Part shown: positions 11,722 through 23,189 of the stretch, in pieces
How the letters are laid out: every line of letters begins with the position of its first letter
Position numbering within the stretch: the stretch's first letter is position 1
NCBI RefSeq assembly: GCF_029962835.1
Contig: NC_080588.1
Span: 61,590,001-61,654,000, forward strand
DNA length: 64,000 nt
Direction: 5' to 3'
Origin: Magnolia sinica
Taxonomy: Eukaryota > Streptophyta > Magnoliopsida > Magnoliales > Magnoliaceae
Position numbers and translations under genes: made by a program
Notes under the pieces: generated by a model
Seen by the model: the letters and a program-made list of their open reading frames with translations, nothing else
Databases searched by the model: none
Told to the model about the DNA's origin: nothing

Positions 11722-14700
11722 TCATTGCCCCCGGACCGGGTCTTGAATAAGTGCCAAAGAACTTGAACAATTACTTCTCAAAGAATAATGTGGACTAGCC
11801 TCTTTGCCATTGCTGGCTTCACTACCAAAATCTTCCAACCATATAGACTTAGATGGCAATGTGTTAATGAACCTCATTGTCTGGATTACTTTAGAAGAAT
11901 TGCTGTATCGATGGCTATCCATTTTTACATTACTTCGGCAAAAACAATTGTTGACATCTTCCTTACTCTCTGCAAGATTGGGCCATGATCATTAGAAATA
12001 GTGAAAATAAATGAAATGATGATACTCGCTATCAAGTTCTTGCGTGGAGATGGGACCTATACGTACCTCTTGATTCCGAAGCTTTTGTTGTAGATGTCAT
12101 CAGCAGCTTCTGGCACATTATGGTATCAGTAAATTCTAAGAAGGGATATGCCAAGAGTTCAGATCTGTCAGAAGTCGTCATCACAACAAACCCAAAGGAA
12201 GAAATCCATGTTTGTAGTAGCTTAGGAGCTGCCGGCAACAACAACTTCTCTACCCCCATGTCGGAAAGAAGCTGCATAAAATTGAGCAGAACAATTTCAG
12301 CAAGTCTCCTTAGTATTAAGGAGGTTTGTTCTTGTATTGAAATATCTCAACACATTACCACAAGAGCAACCATGTGAATGAGCCACGTTAAGGATATTGA
12401 CAAGAAGAGGACAGAGAATCCCTATGGCATACCAGCACAATCTGGTTGCTCATCAGGTAGGCATGCCATATATGCTCCCCTGGCTTAAACACGGGGTCGG
12501 TCTGTTCATCAAGTGAGCCACATTTATCTAATAGAAATGGATTGTCAAAATAACTTGACCAATGGTCTGCATTTGATGAACATGTGTGGCATTTGATGAA
12601 TGGCCTGGATCCCATGCAGACTTTTTATGCTTGCAATTGTGCTAGCTAGGGCTGTCTACTGGCTGGGCCTGGTGTATGTCTCCACTCGGATTTTGAACTG
12701 TTTTGGGCCAGCCATCGGGCTGGCCATATTCAAAATTCTGATTTTCTAGGCCCAAGCCTAGCCCATTGAAACCCCTAGTGCTAGCAAACTCGACAAGACA
12801 GAGAGAATATATTATAACCTATAACTTAAGATGATATACACATACTCTCTATAGAAGCAAATAATTGAATATCAACTCATAATATCAAGATGTGTCCATA
12901 TCTATATTATGAAGATAATACCTTTTGTAAATTGTTCAACAGAAGCAGGCACATTCCTCGTCGGCGATATCTAATACGTGTACCCACTAGGGGCAGTTCT
13001 GCTACCTTCTCACCATGGATCCTAGAATAGAAACATACCAAAAGAAAGGTTACGTTTCAGTATACATTGCCTACAAAGAAGAGAAATTAAAAAAATTAAA
13101 AAAAATAAAAAAAAAAAAGGAAAAAAAATCCATTACATAATGGTTAAGATATCTACTTAAGCTTACCTGAAAGTTGCCACGGTTATCGGTTTCTTTCCCT
13201 TGTACAATATCATGGTATAGAAACCTCGAAAGTTCAGATGGGGTAGCGTCGATCTGCATTAAAGAAAGTAGGCTCAGTGTATCACGGATAGAAGTAACAC
13301 CTAATAGCACTGTGAAAACCTGGGAGTTTTTAAACTTCTAATGAATCTTTGTAGTTCAGGCAAACAAAGTTAATTTTTGTTTTTTCAAAACTGGAATGGG
13401 AAACAAAAATCATTGCAGGAATGCAATGATGCCAAGAGAGCAAAAGAAAGCTTATGAGGGCCAATATATTGAGGGATAATACTAGATGAGGTATGCCCTG
13501 TCGACAGTGGGGCCCATCAAATCATAGTCTAGATCATGAAACAATGGGCCCCATGAGTGGAAACTGGGGTTATCTGCACCAGTAATTCTCAAACTCATAT
13601 ATGTATGATACTGAATGAGATAAATTCTTTACCAAAAGATGTCAAGGATAATAAAGATTTATGGAAAAGAGGAAAGTAGGTCTTACTCTTTACTGAATAC
13701 AACATCTGTGACAAGGTCTGTCTTGGTAATGGGTTGGATAATCTGTTTAAAACATTCGCGCAATACACTGCGTGCAGGCAAAAGCTTACTCCTAGTCATG
13801 TCATGACCATCTTTTTCATTTGATCTCAAAATAGTCCATGATAGACCATCAACACCCGTTGGATTCAATTTCCCAAGAAGATTTTGGAGATGGAAGAATA
13901 TCTGTATCACATTAAGAATGTTAGTAGAAATTGATATTAGTATAGTTGAACAAATAGATCAAGAATGGGTATTGTTATGTTAAAATTCACTACTACATGG
14001 AAACCCAAAGAACAGGGGAAAAAAAACTCTGCAAAGACACATGACAATCTTTCTTAAATTTTGCAACTACATAAAAAAAATGTGAGAAGAAATTTCTCAA
14101 AATGCAAGAAACAGTTAAAATCACCAATTTGTTGGATTCAAACACAAACGATCTACCCAATTCAAATACATGTGTTACCCACCATACCCCGAGCCTTCCT
14201 ATGATCAAGTAGCTGGCCCCGAGAAGGTTTGATCTGTAAAAAGACATCCTTCCTGAACTTCAAATCTTGGAATGCAGAACTCATCTTAAACTGGACATGG
14301 CTTCGGTTGTTCTAGCTTATGGGGCTGTTGGGGCTGCTGCTGAGAATTGCTGAGAATCAAAGGTAATTCAGTTGTAGCAGGGCTTATGGGGCTGTTGTAA
14401 ATACATGGTCTGTACCTACTTTTGAGTCTTCAGAGGCTGGTTTGATAGACAAGATACTTCTGCATTTACAATGAATCCTAGAGCTGGACCTCCATCTGCA
14501 CCATAGTTCTAAGACTCACTAACTCTACTCAAAACTCAGCTGAGTCAACTTGACACGGCGAGCTTTCAAGCCAAATTGGTTGGAAACACAGTCTTTGGTT
14601 TAACTCTATCTGCACTCAGGTAGACTAGTCAAGTTGACTCGACCTGACTCACTGTGACTCGGACTGAGTCACTTGGTTTGATGTAGTGTTATTGTTAGTA

Positions 14701-17700
14701 AAATTTAGAAGGGGAGGAAGGGAATCAAAATCAGGACCCGCTATAAGAGGCACTTAACCAACATGCTATTATGTGTTTTGCTGTCAAGTTTTGTACTTTA
14801 TGCTACTTGTCTAATTATAACTATTTAAAATATCTAGTACTGTTCTTAGTATTTTAATTTATAATGTATTAAATCTTGAGTCAAGTTGGGTCGAGTCTTC
14901 AAGTCAACCCAACCTGGCTGAACATTGAGTCGAGTTCAGTTTTTGGTTTTCGCACTATGATCTGCACCTCACTTCAGAAGATCCTTTGGTACTACTTAAC
15001 TAGTTGCAGAGTCGTCTGGTAGCTACCAAGCATCTTGCTTAGTAGCATCCTCATTGAGCCATGTTGGATTCTGCCTTAGAGCATGTAGTAAGAATTGTTT
15101 TCTCTTTCTTGCAGGAGGAAGAGTTTCACTGTCAGGTATGCTGGTTCATGCTGCTGCATTATTGTTCAAGAGCCTTGTCAGAATTGTATAACTTGAAGGG
15201 AGGACTCTCCCTTGACTATTCTCTGTTTTAATAAAGTCTCCCTTTGTGTCCTTTGGATTCCATAGTTTACAAGGTCTAGTCATGGTGATGGTTGCTGGTG
15301 GTCCCCTTGATTATTAGACTTGTCTTGTGAGGCTTTGCATCTTGGGTCCCCTTGTATTGTGGTTTTTTTTTTTTTTTTTTGCTTGAGATGAAAGCTTATC
15401 TTACCTAGCAAAACAACCAAAAGAAAAAAAAAGGCACTGTTGTTCTTTTTTTAAGAGTCCTTTTCCTTCGGACATGTTAACAAACCTTAACAGGTGGATG
15501 ATTGAGCTGATTTTAGGCCAGGGTATCTACATGGTGGGGTCAACTTAATGATGTGCTAAGTTTCACAAATGTGCCACATTACTATATGTGACCTGCAACT
15601 CCCTTGACAAGGAAGTTGTGCAAGTCCTGTTAGCAAGCTCTCTAGTATAGGAGACATCTCAATACACCAAACAAGAGACTATAATAAGTTATCAGAAAAA
15701 AAAAGAAAAAGAACTAAGCATTTGAAATGAAAGAAAATCAGAAGGTAGAAATATTCAATGGCATTAACATAAATAGTCCCAGTAAAATCCCTATAAACAT
15801 GTACAGCCATAACTTCATAAACATAGGCAAAGCACAGAATTCAGCATATAATCTTTAGCACTGGTTATAGCTGTGTTTGGATGTGCTATTGAAATGAATT
15901 GAAATAATGAGTTTGCTGAAGTGGAAATGGGGTTGCCTTTCATGTTCATGCTTCAGGAAAAGTTGAAATTGTTTTAGTTCCAAGTAGGAAATGAAATAAA
16001 CATGGCAACCATTTGAAGGCCGCTTCCACTCTATGCATAGGAAACAAATTTACAATTCGGTCATTTTCCTCTTAGTGAATTGAATATTTGCAGTTCAATT
16101 CAATTGTGGATCCAAACACAGCCCAAGCATAGCAATTTTTGGATTAGAACAAGCATAGATTTCTACATCCCATGGACAAATTTTGAAATACCTTTGAACA
16201 TTTTTCTCCACAAAACCAATTTCCCTCAGGGCAGCTTTCAAGACCTTGGTCTCCTCTTTCTCTCAGACAACCCACATGATCTGAAGAAAATTGGGAAGAA
16301 ATGTAAGTTTTGGAGGTCTCGATTTTTAATTCGATACATACAGAAAAAAAGAAAAGAAAAAGAAGAAGATAAGAGTCGAACTCACATCCACGTTCACATT
16401 GATCACAATACAAAACCGTTTTCTCCACAAATTGTTCACCATCATTGAATTCACCCCCACCACATAAATCACATAGACAAGATGGGCAGAACCATACAGT
16501 TTCAGGGAAATCCTGCATAAGCACCAACATCGAGTTTGAATCTCACAAAAAGCATAATTTCCCCATACACAATATTATTATCTCAATGTTGGCTGTATTT
16601 GGATGCAAAAACTGAAGGAATTGTAAAAATTCAGTTCAGCTGAAGAGGAAAAAGTGAATCATAACTACATTCCAAGAATTCACTATGAGGAAGTAGCATT
16701 CAAATTATAATTACTTTCCTTCCAATTCCAGCTTTAAAGAAATAAATTACCCTGTACAAATACTTAGGTAATTATAATTTGGTCATTTCCTTTGTACAAG
16801 ACTAATTTATTGTGATTCATTTCAATGGTGCATCCAAACACAGCCCCAACTATAGACCAGATTTAGGGAACTCAGCTAACTAGTTGAACTGTCAATAATG
16901 AACTACAGTATGCATATTAAACTAACTGAGAAATGCTCTAGTGCCCTTAGAGAACTATAAGTTATTGTACGTGCTCCTAGTTGCATTGGGACGCTTGGAC
17001 AATCCAATCCATTGATCTAGACTATTTATGAGGTCCAACACAAATTTCATGGGCTCCCATTAAAAATCATACTAATTTGAAAATAATTCACCATTTCATC
17101 AATAGCCTTAAATATGGGAATATCAAAATCATTTACACAAAAATAGATCTAACCAAAAACTTGATCCATCTATTTCTTTGCGGGCATCATGGATTGTTTA
17201 TGATTCTAAAGAATCGCGTTTGTTAGGCAACTGATAACCATCCCATCTATGGCTTGAAAAAAGGACGGCCATAGAAAATAAGGCCAAATCAAGATTGGAT
17301 TGGATTATCCGATTGTTGTGATTTTTGCATCGTAGCCCATGAAAATTGTTCTAAACTCGATGAACAGATCAGATTGACAACTAGACTATCTAGGTGAACC
17401 AATGCCACTAGGAGAACTATAACTTACAGTGCTCTATGAGCACTGGAGCATCTCTCGAACTAATTTACACTCTAATTACCTAATCTATTGCAGTGCCAAC
17501 CAACTGTGCATCGAAATGCAGCTTTAACCATAGTTCAGTACTGTAATATTGTAATCACCATATTTTAGTTACTTTCCTCATTCAAATTGAACTAGTTTAT
17601 TGCAATTCAATTCAATAGTGGATCCAAATTTGAACAGTATAGAGGAAATGACCTGTTTGGATACAATATTTAATACTAAAGTAGTTTGCAATTTGTTTCA

Positions 17701-19116
17701 ATTCAATAGCATACTTCCATTCTTTCAAATGCACTTATCAAGAATCCTAAAGAGAAAGTTCTGTGGAAATACAATTGTATCAAAAGAGTTCATGAGTTCG
17801 GGACGCACCTTTAAACCAATGCAGCTTAAGTGAAATATGGACAGGCATCCGCCCCCACAGACTACTAATTCGTTTCCATAGTGACGACAGATATTGCACA
17901 TTCCATTGCTTATGGAGCAAGGGGCGTTACTCTTTGTTTCCTCATACAGATGTCCTGTGAAATTGTTAACCTTATCATCACCCTCCATTTGCTGAATTTT
18001 GAGATGGGGTTGATCGCTCTCGATTTGCTCATGCAGATATCCACCTTTAACATCATTACCGCTCGCCATTTGCTGAATTTCAGGGTGGGGCAAATTGCTC
18101 TCGAATTGCTCGTGGAAATATCCAGTGAAATCTTCAACCATTTCATCACCCTCCATTTGTTGAATGTCAGGGTAGTACAGATTGTCATCCATTTGCACTT
18201 GTAGAATGTCAAGGCAGGATCCATATCCTGTGAAACTTTCATCCTTCACATTATCTTCTCTTTGTTGAATTATAGGGTGAGGCTCATCACTTTCCATTTC
18301 CTCATGTAGATATGCTAAGAAGTCCCCAACATTTATATCATCCTCCATTGGTTGCACGTTAGTGTGGGGCAAATCACTCTCCATTTGCTTGTGCAGATCT
18401 TCTTCAAGGCCTTTAACTTCATCATCATGCTTTATTTGTATTTGGCACTGCATCAGTGACCTTCCATCTTCCAAGAAGATATTGGTAGAAGGCCTGTGAC
18501 TACTGCTACCTGCATGGATCTCAAACTTGGAAATACCGTATACTTTTTCACAACACAAACATTTGATTCCTTGGCGCGTTATCAACCCTGCTGCCATAAC
18601 ACTCTTATCCTTTTTATTCAAGTAACATGCCTTCTGACCCAACGCCACCACATTATTATCTATCAAAGATGACAGATTGGTTGTAGGTCCGCGCCTATTC
18701 TGCCTTTTTCCTCCTTTCAGCTTGAGAGAATCAACTGAGCAGCTTGATGGTCGACCTTGTCGTACATTGTTTTTTACTAACAAAGCATCTGTAGATGAGG
18801 GAAAGTTGTTGCATTCAACCTTTCTCTTCTTTAATTCAGGTTCACCACATTTCATTTCCGGTTGGTTTTCAATGGCAACATCACTGCAATCCAACTGTCT
18901 GTTTTCATCACCTCCATTTTCTTTAAGAACAAAATCAAATTGGTTTTCAATGGCAACATCACTGCAATCCCACTGTCTGTTTTCAACAGCTCCATTTTCT
19001 TTAAGAACAAAATCAAATTGCTCTATGAGTGTGAATGTAGTATCCATAAAGTTCTCGGCGTTGATGACTCCATCAAGCCATTGATTAAATGTATCATCAT
19101 CTTGTAAAAGATTCAT
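11722..19116 (-). CDS. IDM1-like PHD-finger/GNAT histone acetyltransferase family protein, copy A (792 aa)
   Basis: Predicted nuclear chromatin protein of the plant family 'acyl-CoA N-acyltransferase with RING/FYVE/PHD-type zinc finger', which includes IDM1 (histone acetyltransferase linked to active DNA demethylation). Coding exons (minus): 19116-17809, 16512-16386, 16280-16192, 13901-13687, 13253-13167, 13021-12922, 12271-12067, 11969-11722; 2379 nt, all phases agree. Domains: TPL-binding-type region about 150-228 (contains KCLCCEKVYGISKFEIHAGS); acidic repeats about 230-397; PHD finger 407-448 (C407, C410, C420, C424, H429, C432, C445, C448); second cysteine-rich finger about 450-507; GNAT domain about 510-700, with NFRGFYT in exon 5 and the acetyl-CoA motif near 622-637. 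The motif reads RRRGMCL, where copy B has RRQGMCR. Residues 35-60 are repeated at 61-85. Activity is uncertain because of the motif change. Confidence 0.88.
14290..15430 (+). mobile_element. Internally deleted LINE relic in intron 3 of copy A
   Basis: The two ends match the ends of the larger LINE relic in copy B (tggacatggcttcggttg at left; gctgagaatcaaaggtaatt and a T-rich 3' end at right), but about 4 kb of LINE body is missing. The junction carries about 35 bp resembling downstream sequence (ttatggggctgttg). Contains a secondary insertion near 14500-14960. Confidence 0.65.
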
Positions 19117-19120
19117 CTTC

Positions 19121-19536
19121 CTGAAAACATAGAAATCATTTTATAAGAATTACTTGAAAACAAGTACATACATATTTAAGTGATACAACCATGGAGGGGC
19201 CCATCATAATCAACCGATTGATTCACAGATTCGTGGGCCCACCATGATATTTGTATGACATCTAGGATGAAGGGAAGAACCAAATATCAATTTGATCCAA
19301 AACTTCATTCCATTGTCACTTATCCTTATGTTCCACTTGAGTTTTGTTCTGATATCATAGCATTAGTCCAACAAATTGATGAGAAGATTGGATTTTACAA
19401 AACAATAGTCCAACACATATTTATAAGCAAGAGAATGAACAATGCAATGGAGTAGGAAGATATGTAAGAAGAATTTAAATAAAATAAATAAATAAAGACC
19501 AAAATTCTAAAAAGGGTAAACCTACAAAAGCAGAAT

Positions 19537-19603
<67 letters not shown>

Positions 19604-19605
19604 AC
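19121..19605 (-). other. 5' UTR intron of IDM1-like copy A
   Basis: On the minus strand a donor (GCAG/GTAACT) at 19605 and an acceptor (TTTTCAG/GAAG) ending at 19121 sit between a TATA-like box and the ATG at 19116. The intron starts with a CT run (GA on plus, about 19540-19601), so the microsatellite lies directly inside the donor. The same arrangement occurs in copy B, which supports it. Inferred, no transcript seen. Confidence 0.6.
19540..19601. repeat. GA/CT microsatellite at the start of the copy A 5' UTR intron
   Basis: About 30 GA dinucleotides on plus, next to the proposed donor. The matching run in copy B (59130-59170) is shorter, about 20 units. Confidence 0.9.
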
Positions 19606-19659
19606 CTGCGTTTTTCTTTTTCTTCTTGGTTGTGGGAGACCGAGAGGACTGGTTAAGCA

Positions 19660-19668
19660 CTTATATAG
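19660..19668 (-). promoter_or_regulatory. TATA-like box of IDM1-like copy A
   Basis: CTATATAAG on the minus strand, about 55 bp above the end of the proposed non-coding exon 1. It is conserved in copy B with the same spacing to the CT-rich donor, which makes it a reasonable core promoter element. Confidence 0.55.
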
Positions 19669-19849
19669 TTTCTAACCATGCATGTACCAACTTCCAGGAG
19701 CTTTGTATTTTTGAGATGAAATGACAGAAATGCACTTTATCTACTGTACCTTCTAGAAAGGGAAGAAGCGGAGTGGCGTGGACTCAAGTGATGTGTGTAT
19801 GTTGATCATAAGAAAAAAGAATCGGGCGACCCAATCAATCCAACGGATT

Positions 19850-21000
19850 AGAAATTAAAAAAGAACACACCATTTTAAAGCAATCTCATACTTGTGAGGC
19901 CCACATTATGATTGGATTGGCTTGACATTGGGTTCAGCCCTTCATCATGATGTGGTCCACCTGTTTGACGGGTTGGATGCTATACGCATGTATGCTCCAA
20001 CAAGGTTTTTGACAGCAAAATGCTTCTTTGAGACAAAAACCTGTCAGAAACCGACCAGGACCTTGGATGTACGGACGGTGAAACGGATTGGCTACTCCCC
20101 CTGCCACCAGCCAATGGCTGATGGTCGGTGCTCTGTGGGCCCCACCATGATGTATGTATTTCATCCATTCCGTCCATCTATTTTTCCAGATCATTTTATA
20201 TAAAGAGACCAAAAATTAGTTACATATCAATCTCAAGTGGATCACATTACAGGAAACAGTGTTGAATAAGCGTGCACCATTAAAAACCTTTTGGGGACTA
20301 TAAAGTTTTGGATCAAGCTGATATTTGTTTTTTCTCTTCATCTGGGCCTTTATGACCTAATCAACAGATTGGATGTCAAATAAACAGTACAGTGGGCCGT
20401 AGGACATTTTAATGGTGGATATCCAATCACTATTGTTTTCCTGTGGAGTGGTTCACCTGAGATTTATATCCCTCTCATTTTGGGATAAAGTCCTGCTAAA
20501 ATGATTCGTAAAAATGGATGGACGGAATGGATGAAACACATACATCATAGTGGGGCCCACAGAGCACCAACCACCAGCCTCCACGCTGGTGGCAGGGGAG
20601 TAACCAATCCGTTGCGGTCCTCTCGGTCATATATGTGTTTTATCTGACCCGTACATCTATTTTGACGGTTGCAATCCAACTAGTTTATAAGGTCGCATGT
20701 ACCTTCACTAAGTTTTCAATTGTAGGCTTCCAAACCCTACTGCTTCATGGGCTGTTGATTAACTTGAGCCTTCAATCTGCCTCTGTTTTGGCTCATGCCT
20801 TGAAATAATCTAATGGATGGACGGCCTGGATTAAACATATACATCACGTTGGTCCCACAGAGCCCCTGACAGCAGGACGGTTAGTATCTAGCTAGATCCT
20901 GGTTAGGTAGTACCCAATCCACGTCCAGCAAAATTCTCTTTTCCGTAAATTAAATGACCAAAAATGCCCTTGTCAACTGTATTCTTGAAAAGTGATGAAA
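19850..21000. repeat. Duplicated block V (upstream of copy A)
   Basis: Collinear with 59350-60500. It contains the distal promoter side of copy A and a MITE at 20083-20612. Similarity ends near 'tattcttgaaaagtgatgaaac'. Confidence 0.7.
20083..20612. mobile_element. MITE with about 30-bp terminal inverted repeats (V copy)
   Basis: The left end acggattggctactccccc and the right end ...taaccaatccgt are inverted repeats; inside them a second inverted pair (gtgggccccaccatgatgta and tacatcatagtggggcccac) extends the arms. It has no coding capacity. The same element is at 59557-60067. Confidence 0.7.
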
Positions 21001-21748
21001 CCGATAGGCGTGGGTCCCACGTGATGTGCTTATGACACTGAATGCATCCAACCACGTGCACCCGTCTAATGATTATAAGAAACAAGAATCAGCAGTTTTT
21101 TCCTACCCTACATCTCACATCTGAACCACGCACCTTGTTACGCCGGTTCAAACTTACCATCCAATCTATTCATAAGGTCGCAGAGACATGGACGAAGAGT
21201 AAAAATAAATTTCGTTACTGATCCAAAACTGTCCCTTTAGTTTTCTTCTTTATCAGAGAGGGGACCCTTAGGGAGGGAGCCTTCTTTATTGAAGGGGAGG
21301 GGAAGACTATAAGACGAGAATTCTATCTTCAACCCGTGTCGGCCGTCACCCACATGTATTCATTCCTTATTAACGAGTGAGGGTAGCACTTGCAATAAAA
21401 ACTACTACATGGGTGACCCCTAAAAGGATTTCAATGGTAGATGTTTAATCCCCCGCTACTTTTTACAGTGTGATCCACATGATAGTTAGATCTATCTTTT
21501 TTTTCATCTCAAGCCTTAAATGGAGGGATGGTTTGGATATGATACGTACTTCATGATAAGACCCACAAAACTTGCTGATGTCAATACACTAGCTATATAG
21601 CTGGTGTGTGGTACACCAGCCAATCCACTTCCGTTTCTTTCACAACTGTACTACCGCTGGTCATCCACTACTGCTGCCCCCTTATATTTTTGCATTCCAA
21701 AATATTGGGTGAGTCCCATATAAAGTTGGGTTTTGCTGCCGCCCAGAC
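21001..21748. other. Intergenic sequence, no gene seen
   Basis: Non-repetitive by eye except a MITE-like right end near 21590-21630 (tggtacaccagccaatccac). The last about 28 bp before the copia LTR resemble 27116-27145. Confidence 0.4.
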
Positions 21749-22677
21749 TGTTGGAATATTTGGTTGAATTAAATAAACTATTAAAATCGAGAATCAAAAA
21801 AGAAAATAAAATTTGAAAAAGAAGACTTATTGAATTGAGTCGAGGCATGACGTGAGTCACTTGGCTTGAAATCGAATTTGCTCCTCTTAAACAGCGTCTC
21901 AAGTGCAACAGATTTTTAGAGCAATCGACCTCTAGGATATAACGACTATGACCCAGTCCCAGCGGTGCACTCACTGTACGTGGGCTCGAACCACTTGCGG
22001 TTTAACCCGAAAGTTCTGAGTTGATTCAACGACAAACTCAGCAATCAAAATTCTTAAAACAGAATATCAGAGAGTGTTTTATAAGAGAGAAGGACTTTCG
22101 TATATTTGAAATGTGAATCGGAAGTATTTATATAGACTCGCATAAGCACCCTTTACAAAGGGTTATGTTCGTTGGGTTTAAACCCAACAGATGCAACCAA
22201 CAGGAACAGACACACCTCTCTGGTTTAAAATGAAAAGGTGCAAGTGCGAGTACACTCTCGTAAATAAAGTCCCACGAGTAACCATACACACACACCCACG
22301 CGAGTACACTCGCACTCGCACTTGCACCTGCACCCGCACCCGCGCCCATGCCCAGCTCAGCCCGTTTCGTCCTATCACATCGCGTCGCGCACGCGCACAC
22401 GGACACGGACTCGACTCGGCGCACGCACGCGTGTGGTCAATGACATATATTAGAGCTATTGGCATAGTCTCCCCACATGACCAAATTCACATGTCCCCTG
22501 AATGGGGCTCAAGCCGTAAGGCAAAAAGCCTATCTTATATAAAAGAAGATTTTCTTTGGGAAATCCGATGTGGGACAAAACTCACAATCCAAAAGCACCA
22601 AAAATCTAAAATGTGGAGGAAAATCGAAAATTTTGAAAACTAAATTTTTAATGTTTATTTTGAAAGAAAATACAACA
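21749..22677 (-). mobile_element. Ty1/copia LTR (element 1)
   Basis: Bounded by TGTTG at 21749 and CAACA ending at 22677 (short inverted ends). Directly beyond 22677 lies a purine tract when read on the minus strand (acccccacatg on plus), as expected for the polypurine tract before a 3' LTR. Contains CA-rich low-complexity DNA at about 22290-22430. Confidence 0.7.
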
Positions 22678-23189
22678 ACCCCCACATGTTTCAAAATAAA
22701 AATCTTTCGGGTTAAAGCATAATAGTTGTACAATGGTGCCGGTGTCACCATAAACTTGAACCGACATTAGAGTAAACAAGACAGGTTTACAAGAATCAGG
22801 TGACACTATAGTCTTGAACTTAAATCCTTTTAATGTAAATTGCAAGTACATGCCACTCACACAACTCTTCCTCTAAAAGTGATTCTGCGTTTCGGTCATA
22901 TACCATTACCTAGATTTCATGAGTGTTTTAGAGAATTCGCCTAAATTCTCATACAAAGCTGCCTCTACCTCCACACCCTATATAAGTGAATTCCATCAAA
23001 TGTATGCAGCAACTGTATACACCACCAAATATATGACTATGGATTCATTAAAAGTTCTAAAAACTCATCCTTCTGCATTGTTGCTCGCACTGCCATAGAA
23101 GAGGCTCATATAACTCAGTGCAATCGTCTACCTCGTGTCTTATTATTTACCCATTGAACCTATCTCATGTGATCTTCACTTGTATAGGT

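Noticed and set aside
16080..16448. Plus-strand ORF of 122 codons (and its copy at 56074)
   Set aside because: It is antisense to exons 2-3 and introns of the IDM1-like genes, where the minus strand has zinc-finger motifs.
17881..18204. Plus-strand and alternative minus-frame ORFs over the acidic repeats
   Set aside because: Shadows of exon 1 caused by its repeated sequence.
22178..22643. Overlapping ORFs of 95-150 codons in the copia LTR
   Set aside because: GC/CA-rich low-complexity DNA inside an LTR; all frames are open by composition.
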